From contig NZ_FNFF01000004.1 in assembly GCF_900100315.1 (NCBI RefSeq), forward strand, positions 186,001 to 250,000: a stretch of 64,000 bases of DNA, read 5' to 3'. Under the pieces are notes generated by a model, which was not told where the DNA came from, made no database searches, and saw only the letters and a program-made list of their open reading frames with translations. Positions 8,759-16,554 of the stretch are shown piece by piece (the stretch's first letter is position 1; each line of letters starts with the position of its first letter). Both the position numbers and the translations under genes were made by a program. Source of the stretch: Streptomyces indicus. Its GTDB lineage: Bacteria; Actinomycetota; Actinomycetes; Streptomycetales; Streptomycetaceae.

Positions 8759-8787
8759 CTGCCCGGCGAGTGAGCCGTGAGCCGGAC

Positions 8788-9828
8788 TCAGACCTGCCCG
8801 GCCTTCTCCAGACCGGTGCAGCAGGTGTCCACGATGAGGCGGGTCACCACGTACGGGTCGACGTTGGCGTTCGGCCGGCGGTCCTCGATGTAGCCCTTGC
8901 CGTCCTTCTCGACCTGCCACGGGATACGGACCGAGGCGCCGCGGTTCGAGACGCCGTAGCTGTACTCGTTCCACGGGGCGGTCTCGTGCAGACCGGTCAG
9001 GCGGTCGTCGATGCCCGCGCCGTAGTTCTTCACGTGGTCCATCGGCTTCGAGCCCTCGCCGAGCGCCTCGCACGCGGTGATGATCGCGTCGTACCCCTCG
9101 CGCATCGCCTTCGTGGAGAAGTTGGTGTGCGCGCCCGCACCGTTCCAGTCGCCCTTGACCGGCTTCGGGTCGAGGGTCGCGGAGACGTTGAAGTCCTCGG
9201 CGGTGCGGTAGAGCAGCCAGCGCGCCACCCACAGCTGGTCGGCGACCTCGAGCGGGGCGAGCGGGCCGACCTGGAACTCCCACTGGCCGGGCATGACCTC
9301 GGCGTTGATGCCGGAGATGCCGAGACCGGCCTTCAGGCAGTTCTCCAGGTGGGCCTCGACGATGTCGCGGCCGTGGATCTCGTCCGCGCCGACACCGCAG
9401 TAGTAGCCGCCCTGCGGAGCCGGGAAGCCGCCGGCCGGGAAGCCGAGCGGACGGTCGCCCTCGAAGAAGGTGTACTCCTGCTCGATGCCGAAGATCGGCT
9501 CCTGCGCGGCGAACTTCTCGGCCACCTCGGTGAGCTGCGCACGGGTGTTGGAGACGTGCGGCGTCATGTCCGTGTTGAGGACCTCGCACAGGACCAGGAT
9601 GTCGTCGCCGCCGCGGATCGGGTCCGGGCAGGAGAACACGGGCTTGAGCACACAGTCGGAGGCGTGGCCCTCGGCCTGGTTGGTGCTGGAGCCGTCGAAG
9701 CCCCAGATCGGCAGCTCCGCGACGCCGGAGACGGGGGTGGTCAGTATCTTCGTCTTCGAGCGCAGCTTCGCCGTCGGCGCGGTGCCGTCGATCCAGATGT
9801 ACTCAGCCTTGAAGGTCACGGGCGCCAT
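8788..9828 (-). CDS. glnII: Glutamine synthetase type II
   Basis: This 346-residue enzyme makes glutamine from glutamate, ammonia and ATP. It starts at ATG 9828, with AAAGG immediately upstream. The length and sequence match the short eukaryote-like GSII found in Streptomyces: MAPVTFKAEYIWIDG at the N-terminus, the Mg-binding region IFGIEQEYTFFEG, and NAEVMPGQWEFQVGP and NRGASVRIP in the active site. It lacks the adenylylation tyrosine loop of GSI, as expected, so control is mainly transcriptional. A GlnR-type operator lies about 80 bases upstream of the start. A separate GSI gene (glnA) lies about 13 kb away. Confidence 0.97.
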   Translation of the reverse strand: MAPVTFKAEYIWIDGTAPTAKLRSKTKILTTPVSGVAELPIWGFDGSSTNQAEGHASDCVLKPVFSCPDPIRGGDDILVLCEVLNTDMTPHVSNTRAQLTEVAEKFAAQEPIFGIEQEYTFFEGDRPLGFPAGGFPAPQGGYYCGVGADEIHGRDIVEAHLENCLKAGLGISGINAEVMPGQWEFQVGPLAPLEVADQLWVARWLLYRTAEDFNVSATLDPKPVKGDWNGAGAHTNFSTKAMREGYDAIITACEALGEGSKPMDHVKNYGAGIDDRLTGLHETAPWNEYSYGVSNRGASVRIPWQVEKDGKGYIEDRRPNANVDPYVVTRLIVDTCCTGLEKAGQV

Positions 9829-9907
9829 CCTTTACGGGCGTTGCATGCGGGTGGGGCGTGGGGAGCGACGCTGGCCCCGCGCTGTAGCGGCAGCCTGTCA
9901 ACCGGCG

Positions 9908-9945
9908 ATTTCCCGACCGTTGCCCGTCTGTGAACCCCGTGTTAC
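9908..9945 (-). promoter_or_regulatory. GlnR box upstream of glnII
   Basis: Read on the minus strand, four half-sites GTAAC, TTCAC, GCAAC and GAAAT follow one another with exactly six bases between each. This is the a1-b1-a2-b2 spacing of actinobacterial GlnR sites. A TTGACA hexamer lies just downstream. Operator assignment rests on this spacing plus the gene identity. Confidence 0.8.
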
Positions 9946-9963
9946 GCACGTTTCGCGCGCGTG

Positions 9964-10071
9964 CTCAGCCGTCCCGGAGGCGGTCCGCGCGGGGGCTCAG
10001 CCGTCCCGGAGGCGGTCCGCGCGGCGGCTCACCCGGTCCGGAGGCGCTCCGCGCGGCGGCTCACCCGTCCC
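9964..10071. repeat. 32-bp tandem repeat, about 3.4 copies
   Basis: Copies begin at 9964, 9996, 10028 and 10060 (unit ctcagccgtcccggaggcgg followed by tccgcgcgggg). The first two are almost identical and the later ones diverge. The last partial copy contains the stop codon of the ARPP-2-like gene. Confidence 0.85.
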
Positions 10072-11218
10072 ACCGCCCCCGCTGCGCCGACTCCACCACC
10101 TGCCGCTTCAGCAGCCCGTCGAAGCCGGCCGAGCGGATCCGGCGGACCAGCTCGACCGGGGTGGCGCCGAGCGCGGCCGCGGTGTCCTCCAGGTTCCAGT
10201 CGTGGCGGGCCAGCTGGACGAGGAGATGCCCGCGCCGCACCTGCGCCTCGCTGAGCCGGATCGTCTTCAGATACGCGACCCGCCCCTTCAGATCGCAGAT
10301 CGCCTCCCCGATGTGCTGCTCGCGCTGCCGCTCGAAGGGCGGCAGGAAGCGCGTCAGGCGGTAGCGGCCCATCCGGCGCAGCTCCTGGAACGCGTACCGC
10401 TCGTCGAGCAGTCCGCTCGCCATCACCGTGTCGTGCTCGCGCGCCCACGCCCGCTCCTGCGCCCGGGCGGCCGCCCGCAGGTCGGCGAGCGAGCCGATCT
10501 CGGCGGTGTCCTCGATCCGCGCGGTGAACTCGGGCACGCCCGCCCCGTAGTACGCGTGCTGGTACACCAGCTCCCCGTACAGGTCGGTGAGCAGGGTCGC
10601 GTGCAGGGCCCGGTAGTCGTCGGGGTGCGGCACGACGAAGGCCGCCGCCAGCGCGTCGGCCGCGTACAGGAGCATCCCGCACTGACCGGGATGGATCTCG
10701 AACACCCGCAGCGCATCGGCGAGTTCGGGGATCTCGCTGCCCGCGTACGCCCGCTCCGCACGCGGCGAGAGCCCGCGGCGCAGCGCCCGCTTCGACCACT
10801 CGTCCCACAGCACGGACGGGCCGCCGAAGTGCAGCGCGAGATAGCCGTCGAGGGCGAGGTGCAGCGGCAGGAAGCGCACCCGCTGGGATCCGGCGCGCTG
10901 CACGAGCCGGTGCATCGGGACGCTCTCCAGAGGCATGTCGTGGTCGTCGTACAGGTCGTCGTAGCTGTCGCACAGCTGCGTCCCGTACGCCGCGCGCCAC
11001 GAGCCGTCCCGCGCCCAGTCGGCGACCATGCCGTGCGGGATGTACGAGGAGTACGTGGTGCCGTCGCCGGCCTCCACCGCGAGCAGCGCGTCGCGGAACA
11101 GCTCGCGGCGCAGCCGCAGGTCCTCGATCGGAGTCTCACGCACCAGCGGCACGAGCCGGATGCCGCCCCACACCTGCGAGGGCTTCGTGACCAGCCCCGT
11201 GAAGTCCAGCTCGGTCAT
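10061..11218 (-). CDS. ARPP-2 domain-like protein
   Basis: This 385-residue protein starts at ATG 11218. That ATG overlaps the TGA of the upstream TROVE/vWA gene in an ATGA, so the two are translationally coupled. Recognisable conserved blocks are LDFTGLVTKPSQVWGGIRLV, SYIPHGMVADW, RFLPLHLALDGYLALHFGGP, EWSKRALRRGLSPR and FEIHPGQCGMLLYAADALAAAF. A C-terminal Fis-like helix-turn-helix follows (RRGHLLVQLARHDWNLEDTAAALG). This agrees with the ARPP-2 family (ARG and rhodanese-phosphatase associated protein), which is found in predicted RNA-repair or conflict systems. Its biochemical activity is unknown. The HTH suggests nucleic-acid binding. Assignment is from memory of the family. Confidence 0.78.
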   Translation of the reverse strand: MTELDFTGLVTKPSQVWGGIRLVPLVRETPIEDLRLRRELFRDALLAVEAGDGTTYSSYIPHGMVADWARDGSWRAAYGTQLCDSYDDLYDDHDMPLESVPMHRLVQRAGSQRVRFLPLHLALDGYLALHFGGPSVLWDEWSKRALRRGLSPRAERAYAGSEIPELADALRVFEIHPGQCGMLLYAADALAAAFVVPHPDDYRALHATLLTDLYGELVYQHAYYGAGVPEFTARIEDTAEIGSLADLRAAARAQERAWAREHDTVMASGLLDERYAFQELRRMGRYRLTRFLPPFERQREQHIGEAICDLKGRVAYLKTIRLSEAQVRRGHLLVQLARHDWNLEDTAAALGATPVELVRRIRSAGFDGLLKRQVVESAQRGRWDG

Positions 11219-12633
11219 GTCGCGTTCCCCGTAAAGATCTTGACCTTCTCGTCCAGATACGCGCGCAGCTCGGCCAGCCCCGTCCGCCCCTCCGCGAACT
11301 GCGCCAGCTCCACCAGCGCGGGCAGGTCCCCGGCGTCGCGCACCCCGGCCGTCGGCACGCTCGGCGCGAGCCGCCGTACGTCGAAGGAGTCCGCGTCGTA
11401 TACGGGGTTCAGGTGCACCACATGGGTGCGGCGCTGCGGATCGAGCCGGGTGCGCCAGACCCGCAGCACCTCGCCCGCGAGCCCCGGCGGCGCGTTGTCC
11501 CAGCCGTCCGAGACGATCACCAGCCGCTCGGGGGCGTGGTCGAGCGCGTCCAGGATCCGCATCCCGAGCGGGGTGTGCCCGTACGGGTGCACGAGCAGCG
11601 CGTCCGCGCGGCCCGAGGTCCACAACGGCACGTAGGAACCGGCCAGTTCGGCGAGCAGGAAGTGGCAGGCGAGCGCCACCGCGAGCGGCCGGCGCCGCTT
11701 CTGCCCGGACCCGTACGCCGAGAAGCTGTCGTCGAGCACGGCCGCCACCCGTCCCCACGTCCCCGCGTACGGGCCCGCGATCCGGCGTGCGGCGGCCCGC
11801 AGCGCCCCGGTGAGCTCGGCCCGCCGCCCGGCGCGCACATCGAGGTCCAGGGAGAGCACGTACGAAGCGAGCCGGGTCAGCGGCATCCGCGTGAGATCGG
11901 TGTCCACGGCCGCCTTGTGCGTGCGCGCGGACTCCTGGAGCCGCAGCTGTTCGAGGCGCGTCATCCGCGGCGCGATCCGCTCCAGGAACACCGCCCGCGG
12001 GATCCCGTGCCGCGCGGCGAAGCCCTCGGCGACGGTGTACGGCAGCTCGTACAACGCACCCTGCTCGTACCGGGCACGCCGGCGGGTCTCAAGGAGCGCG
12101 TGGGTGTAGCGCGTACGGGCCCGCGGCGCGAACAGGAAGTCGCCCAGCTCGTCGGCCACCGGCAGATGCGCATGCCGGACGGCGGTCTTGAGGCCGGCGC
12201 GGTACTTGACCGCGTCGAAGGCCGGATCGCGGCGGCCGGCCAGCCAGTCCCGCACGATCGCCCGCGTCCGCCGGTTGTTGACCTTGGCGCGGCGCAGCTC
12301 CGCGAAGATCCTGTACACGCGCTGCGGCGGCAGGACCGCGAGCCGGGCCGCGATGAGCCGCCCCTCGGCGCGCTTCTGCCCGGGGTCCGCCTCGCCCGCC
12401 GTGACCAGGAGCCGCTGGATGATCCGCGCCGCATTGTGGTCGTTGATGTCGAGGGCGAGGGTCGCGGCGTACAACTCGCGGTAGTTGACCCGCACGTATT
12501 CGTGCAGGAAGTCCAGGGACATCCGCTGCTCGTGCGCGTCCGAACGGAACTCGCGCTGCGCGGTGGAGGTGATCGCCGCGTTGACGAAGAGGAGCACGTC
12601 CTCGGCGGCGACCAGATCTGCGTACGTCTCCAT
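11215..12633 (-). CDS. TROVE/vWA (Ro60-like) protein
   Basis: This 472-residue protein starts at ATG 12633 after GGGGAT. The N-terminal 280 residues are almost all helical, with repeats such as RVYRIFAELRRAKVNNRRTRAIVRDW, consistent with the TROVE ring of helical hairpins. The C-terminal part is a von Willebrand A fold with an intact MIDAS: DDSFS (DxSxS, near residue 300) and VIVSDGWDN (near 375). Ro proteins bind misfolded RNAs and Y RNAs and help exonucleases with RNA quality control. It is coupled to the ARPP-2-like gene by a 4-base overlap. The TROVE call rests on helical pattern and the vWA partner, so an unrelated helical vWA protein remains possible. Confidence 0.75.
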   Translation of the reverse strand: METYADLVAAEDVLLFVNAAITSTAQREFRSDAHEQRMSLDFLHEYVRVNYRELYAATLALDINDHNAARIIQRLLVTAGEADPGQKRAEGRLIAARLAVLPPQRVYRIFAELRRAKVNNRRTRAIVRDWLAGRRDPAFDAVKYRAGLKTAVRHAHLPVADELGDFLFAPRARTRYTHALLETRRRARYEQGALYELPYTVAEGFAARHGIPRAVFLERIAPRMTRLEQLRLQESARTHKAAVDTDLTRMPLTRLASYVLSLDLDVRAGRRAELTGALRAAARRIAGPYAGTWGRVAAVLDDSFSAYGSGQKRRRPLAVALACHFLLAELAGSYVPLWTSGRADALLVHPYGHTPLGMRILDALDHAPERLVIVSDGWDNAPPGLAGEVLRVWRTRLDPQRRTHVVHLNPVYDADSFDVRRLAPSVPTAGVRDAGDLPALVELAQFAEGRTGLAELRAYLDEKVKIFTGNAT

Positions 12634-12860
12634 GACATCCCCGTGGCCGGAACGGCCGTCCGCGTACCGAGGCCGGCCGTGAGAAGTGGGGCCGGCCTGA
12701 GAAGCAGAGACCGGCCTTGTGAAGCACAGGCCGGCCGGGGAATGAGGGGGCGAACAGCGAATGCATTGCTGTACAGGCAAGAGTCGGAAGTCGCACCGGA
12801 GTCCCGCGGCCGGCCCCTCGAACGTAACATCGAGGCCGCCGTGCCCCATCATGGTTTTCC
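12634..12860. other. Hairpin-rich intergenic leader upstream of the TROVE/vWA gene
   Basis: The region holds about four imperfect 20-bp tandem units (12669-12745). They fold into a 9-bp hairpin with perfect arms (12670-12698, arm aggccggcc), a second hairpin (12711-12734, arm ccggcct), and a separate 6-bp hairpin (12816-12835, arm cctcga). The spacer separates divergent genes, so it must also contain their promoters. A structured RNA here, for example a Y-like RNA, is a guess from the position next to a Ro-like gene. Confidence 0.45.
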
Positions 12861-13778
12861 GTGACCTCTACGACGTCTGAGAACCCCAGCACCGCGCCCC
12901 TGCGCGTAGGCCTCCTCGGCACCGGGCCCTGGGCGGCCCGCGTGCACGGCCCCGCCCTCGCCGCCCATCCCGGCGTGACGCTCACCGGAGTCTGGGGCCG
13001 CCGGCCCGAGGCGGCCGCCGAGCTCGCCAAGGAGCTGGGCAGCCAGGCGTACGAGGAAGTGGACGCCCTGATCGCCGACGTGGACGCGATCGCCGTGGCG
13101 CTGCCGCCGGACATCCAGGCACCGCTCGCCGTCAAGGCCGCGCGGGCGGGGCGGCACCTGCTGCTCGACAAGCCCGTGGCCACCACCGTCGAGAGCGCCC
13201 GCGAACTGGCCGACACCGCCGCCGGCGTGGCCTCCGTGGTCTTCTTCACGCTCCGCTTCTCGGCGGCGGCCGCGCCCTGGATCGAGGAACAGGCCGCCGT
13301 GGAGGGCTGGTTCAGCGGCCGGGCCGACTGGATCGGCTCGATCTACGCGCCCGACAACAAGAGCCCGTACGCCGACTCGCCCTGGCGCCGTGAGCGCGGC
13401 GCCCTGTGGGACGTGGGCCCGCACGCCCTGTCCGTGCTGCTGCCGGTGCTCGGTGACGTCACCGAAGTGACGGCGCTGCGCGGCCCGTTGGACACGGTCC
13501 ACGTCCTGCTGCGGCACGCCTCGGGCGCCTCCAGCAGTACGGCGCTGAGCCTGACCGCGCCCGAGAAGGCGAGCGGCGTCACGGCCGAGTTCCGCGGCGC
13601 CCAGGGGATCGCCGAGCTGCCCGCGGTCTGGGGGGAGGGTCCGGTGGCCTCGTACGGGACGGCGATCGACGCGCTGCTCGAAGCCGTACGGACCGGGGTC
13701 CCGCACCCGTGCGACGTGCGGCTCGGCCTGCGCGTGACGGAGATCCTCGCGCAGGCCGAGCAGGCGCTCACCCGGTAG
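12861..13778 (+). CDS. Gfo/Idh/MocA-family oxidoreductase
   Basis: This 305-residue NAD(P)-dependent dehydrogenase is read from GTG 12861. The N-terminal Rossmann fold has LRVGLLGTGPWAARVHGPAL (GxGxxA-type), and the family motif DKPVATT (the EKP-equivalent) lies near residue 110. The C-terminal half is the usual beta-sheet domain, with WRRERGALWDVGPHALSVL carrying the conserved D-x-x-x-H of the active site. It is a single gene divergent from the TROVE operon. The substrate is unknown; sugars or inositols are typical for the family. Confidence 0.9.
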   Translation: MTSTTSENPSTAPLRVGLLGTGPWAARVHGPALAAHPGVTLTGVWGRRPEAAAELAKELGSQAYEEVDALIADVDAIAVALPPDIQAPLAVKAARAGRHLLLDKPVATTVESARELADTAAGVASVVFFTLRFSAAAAPWIEEQAAVEGWFSGRADWIGSIYAPDNKSPYADSPWRRERGALWDVGPHALSVLLPVLGDVTEVTALRGPLDTVHVLLRHASGASSSTALSLTAPEKASGVTAEFRGAQGIAELPAVWGEGPVASYGTAIDALLEAVRTGVPHPCDVRLGLRVTEILAQAEQALTR

Positions 13779-13817
13779 CGGGCACTCACCCGGTAGCAGG
13801 CACTCGCCCGGTAGCGG
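13764..13817. repeat. 18-bp tandem repeat x 3
   Basis: Three near-identical copies of gcactcacccggtagcgg sit at the end of the oxidoreductase gene. Its stop codon (TAG) lies within the first copy, and the array ends just before the convergent AhpD-like gene. Confidence 0.85.
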
Positions 13818-13835
13818 CCCGGGACGCGAGCCCGG

Positions 13836-14312
13836 TCAGTGGGCGTACTGGCCGGGCTGGTAGTTCCCGGCGGGCTGGCGGGTCGCGACGTTCATCCGGT
13901 TGAAGGCGTTGATGAGCGCGATGCTCATCACCAGGGCGCCGAGCTCGTTCTCCTCGAAGTGCTTGGCCGCGTTCTGCCAGACCTCGTCGCTCACGCCCGT
14001 CGCCGCGTCCGCGATCCGGGTCATCTCCTCGGACAGCTCGAGCGCCGCGCGCTCGGCGTCGGTGAACACCGTGGCCTCGCGCCAGGCCGCCACCAGGTGC
14101 AGCCGCACCGAGCTCTCGCCGGCCGCCTCGGCGTCCTTGGTGTGCATGTCGATGCAGCCCGCGCAGCCGTTGATCTGGCTGGCCCGCAGCACCGCCAGCT
14201 CGCGGGTCACGGGGGACAGGCCCGACTCGGCGATCACCTTGTTCGTGGCGATCATGTGCTTGATGCTCTGGCCGACGACCGCGTTCTGGAAGAAGTTGAG
14301 ACGGGGTTCCAT
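13836..14312 (-). CDS. Carboxymuconolactone decarboxylase/AhpD-like protein
   Basis: This 158-residue protein starts at ATG 14312 with GAGGAGC upstream. It contains the AhpD core LAVLRASQINGCAGCIDMHTKDAEAAGE, with the redox CxxC followed by D-x-H. The next helix, AAWREATVFTDAERAALELSE, is typical of the alkylhydroperoxidase D-like family. Proteins of this group act as peroxidase partners or in thiol redox defence. It lies upstream of the ArsC-like, membrane and VOC genes' ends on the same strand but is not clearly co-transcribed with them. Physiological role is unassigned. Confidence 0.9.
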   Translation of the reverse strand: MEPRLNFFQNAVVGQSIKHMIATNKVIAESGLSPVTRELAVLRASQINGCAGCIDMHTKDAEAAGESSVRLHLVAAWREATVFTDAERAALELSEEMTRIADAATGVSDEVWQNAAKHFEENELGALVMSIALINAFNRMNVATRQPAGNYQPGQYAH

Positions 14313-14445
14313 CGGGTGCTCCTCGGTCCGTGTTCCGGTGGGTACACCCCTGTGACGGCACAGCCCGCCCGGCTGTGACACGGCCCGTGCCGCCGTACGG
14401 TGTGACCCGCCCCACACTCCGGTCCGCGCTCCGCCCCGGCCGCGC

Positions 14446-14835
14446 TCAGGCCTCCGGCTTCTCCCGCACCAGGCACAGCGGGTGCCCCGCCGGATCGGCG
14501 TACACCCGCCAGGGCTGCCGGCCGTCACCGGCGCTCAGGAGCCGGCCGCCCGCCGCGAGCAGCGCCCGCTCGGCCGCGTCCAGGTCCTCGACGCCGATGT
14601 CGAGGTGGAACTGCGCCGGGTGCGCGGGGTCGGGCCAGCGCGGCGGCCGGTGGTCCGCGACCCGCTGGAAGCACAGCACCGCGCCGCCGGGCAGATGCAG
14701 CGTGGACCAGTCCGCACCCGTGGCCCAGCGCGGGTCGGGCCGGTCCACGTCCCCGCCGAGCAGCGCGGCGTAGAACGCGGCCAGGGCGCGGGGTTCGGAA
14801 CAGTCGAGCACGGTGCACTGCAAGGTGCCGATCAC
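14446..14835 (-). CDS. VOC-family (glyoxalase-like) protein
   Basis: This 129-residue protein is read from GTG 14835, preceded by AAAGG. Two beta-alpha-beta-beta-beta units are visible: TLQCTVLDCSEPRALAAFYAALLGG and QFHLDIGVEDLDAAERALLAAGGRLL, ending in VYADPAGHPLCLV. This is the single-chain vicinal oxygen chelate fold. The candidate metal ligands are incomplete, so it may be a binding protein rather than an enzyme. It sits 20 bases downstream of a small membrane protein gene on the same strand, which suggests co-transcription. Confidence 0.85.
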   Translation of the reverse strand: MIGTLQCTVLDCSEPRALAAFYAALLGGDVDRPDPRWATGADWSTLHLPGGAVLCFQRVADHRPPRWPDPAHPAQFHLDIGVEDLDAAERALLAAGGRLLSAGDGRQPWRVYADPAGHPLCLVREKPEA

Positions 14836-14855
14836 ACGGGTGCCTTTCAACTCGC

Positions 14856-15326
14856 CTATTTGATCAGCGCGTTGGCCCCCGCGATCAGCAGCCCTATCGT
14901 GGCGTCCGCACCGCCGATGGCCAGCGCGGACCGCTTGCGGTAGCCCACGCGCTTGGCGGCGAACGTACCCCATCCGAACAGCAGCGCGGCGTTCAGGGCC
15001 AGGCCGAGGGCGGTCACGTCGCTCTCCGGCCACCGCGCCGCGCCCGCCCCGACGAGCAGCGCCACCGTCGGCAGACAGGCCACCACGACAGGCCACTCGT
15101 CGGCGAGGGTGCGTACGAGCTGCCGCCAGCGGTGACTGCCCGAGCCCTCGGTGTGCGTGGACATGTGGTGCGCGTAGCCATGGGCGAGGGCCGCCGTGCC
15201 GGCCGTCACCATCACCCAGGCCGCGTCCGAGTACGGCGTGTACGTGCCCCCGCCGCTCTGCAGGGCCGCGAGCAGGGCGCTCGCCAGGACGGTGCCGTAG
15301 ACACCGCCGAACATCCAGTTCCTCAT
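14856..15326 (-). CDS. Small integral membrane protein
   Basis: This 156-residue protein starts at ATG 15326 behind a strong GGAGGGAG site. It has four predicted transmembrane segments (about residues 5-23, 34-52, 78-97 and 103-150), with a His-rich inter-helix stretch HGYAHHMSTHTEGSGSHRW. No family is recognised. The gene precedes the VOC gene on the same strand by 20 bases. Confidence 0.8.
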   Translation of the reverse strand: MRNWMFGGVYGTVLASALLAALQSGGGTYTPYSDAAWVMVTAGTAALAHGYAHHMSTHTEGSGSHRWRQLVRTLADEWPVVVACLPTVALLVGAGAARWPESDVTALGLALNAALLFGWGTFAAKRVGYRKRSALAIGGADATIGLLIAGANALIK

Positions 15327-15490
15327 CGGGTGCTCCCTCCGGTCCGTCCCGTCTCCCCGGACCTCCCGGCGGGGGAGCGGTCAACGGTACGGAGCCGATG
15401 GGGCCTTCCGGCTCCCGCTCAGGGACCATTCGCCCTGGCGGGACCCTGGCCGAAAGGACGAGAGCAGCCGCGCGGCACCCTGTGCGGCGG

Positions 15491-15862
15491 TCAGGACCGC
15501 CCGAGCGCCTCCCGCACCGCCTCCTCCGAGCGGGCCACCACCGCGCTGCCGTCCTGCGCCGTGATGATCGGCCGCTGGATCAGCTTCGGGTGCTCGGCCA
15601 GCGCCTTGATCCAGCGGGCGCGGCCGCTCGCGTCCCGCGGCCAGGCCTCGCGGTCCTTGAGGTTCAGCTCCTTGGCGACGGGCTCCTGGGTGCGCGCGAT
15701 GTCCCACGGCTCGAGGCCGAGCCGCTTCAGGACGTCCCGGATCTCGGCCTCGCTGGGCACGTCCTCCAGGTAGCGGCGCACGGTGTACTCGGCGCCCTCC
15801 GCGTCGAGCACCGAGAGGGCGCTGCGGCACTTGGAACAGGCGGGATTGATCCAGATCTCCAT
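15491..15862 (-). CDS. ArsC/Spx-family thioredoxin-fold protein
   Basis: This 123-residue protein starts at ATG 15862. The N-terminus MEIWINPACSKCRSALSVLD has the ArsC-like CxxC at residues 9-12. Later features are YLEDVPSEAEIRDVLKRLGLEPWDIARTQE and LIQRPIITAQDG, where the RPI motif is the family hallmark. Relatives include arsenate reductases and YfgD-type proteins. The second cysteine of CxxC makes a generic redox role possible. No arsenic-resistance genes surround it, so the physiological substrate is unassigned. Confidence 0.88.
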   Translation of the reverse strand: MEIWINPACSKCRSALSVLDAEGAEYTVRRYLEDVPSEAEIRDVLKRLGLEPWDIARTQEPVAKELNLKDREAWPRDASGRARWIKALAEHPKLIQRPIITAQDGSAVVARSEEAVREALGRS

Positions 15863-16035
15863 GCCCGGCAGCGTACTGCGCCCGTTGCTCCGATCGGCTT
15901 CAAGACCCCTGTGGCCAGGGGCTTTTGTCAGTGCCCGGCAGTAGAATAGAAGCAGTGTTCGAGATTGGGCCGTGAGGTGTGTGCCGGGTGCAGGCCGGCG
16001 CCTCATGACTCCCCGACCACCCCAGGAGGTTGCTT

Positions 16036-16323
16036 ATGGTCCCTGCCGCGCTCCAGGCTCAGACGACGCTGCCGATCGATGTCCCCTACGTACCGTTCGC
16101 CAAGAGGCCGCTGCCCGCGGGCCGTCCGCGGGAGTGGTACATCTCGCACAACCGCCGGCTCAAGGCCATGCGCCTCGCGATAGCCCTGCTCGACTCGGGT
16201 GTGTACCGGCCCGAGCAGGCGGACAACCGGCGCATCCGCAGCACCGCGGACCTCGTCGGCATCCACCCGCCGTCCGAGACCACCTGTCACATGGTGCGGG
16301 CGCTGATGCGCTACACCCGCTGA
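16036..16323 (+). CDS. Conserved hypothetical protein, 95 aa
   Basis: The start at ATG 16036 is fixed by a perfect AGGAGG six bases upstream. A TTG two codons earlier is unlikely. The protein is basic and helical in the middle (REWYISHNRRLKAMRLAIALLDSG), with the C-terminus HMVRALMRYTR. It has no signal peptide and no membrane segment. No family is recognised. A TAGAAT hexamer near 15942 may be its -10 element, although no good -35 is spaced from it. A strong terminator follows the stop. Confidence 0.82.
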   Translation: MVPAALQAQTTLPIDVPYVPFAKRPLPAGRPREWYISHNRRLKAMRLAIALLDSGVYRPEQADNRRIRSTADLVGIHPPSETTCHMVRALMRYTR

Positions 16324-16334
16324 CCGTGCGCTCC

Positions 16335-16373
16335 CTGCCGGGCGGGACCGAACTCCTCGGTCCCGCCCGGCAG
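16335..16373 (+). terminator. Rho-independent-type terminator hairpin
   Basis: Perfect 17-bp arms (ctgccgggcgggaccga and its complement) flank a 5-base loop, starting 12 bases after the stop of the 95-residue gene. Confidence 0.9.
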
Positions 16374-16554
16374 TTGTGCGTCCGGGCGCAGGCGGTCTTC
16401 GGCCCGGTGCTTTTCCGGCCGGAACGTGTGCGGCCGGCGTCGGCCCTCTTGAAGTGCACCCGGCCCTTGTGTCACAACGGTGTTCCCCCGTTGTTGTCCA
16501 GACCAATCGAGAGTCCGTACGCCGCCACGCACCCGCAGACCGGAAGGCACCCCC

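Noticed and set aside
12634..12860. A tRNA-like gene suggested by GTTCGAGG near 12819
   Set aside because: Only one short hairpin supports it. There is no acceptor stem or anticodon arm, so it is left as a possible Y-like RNA only.
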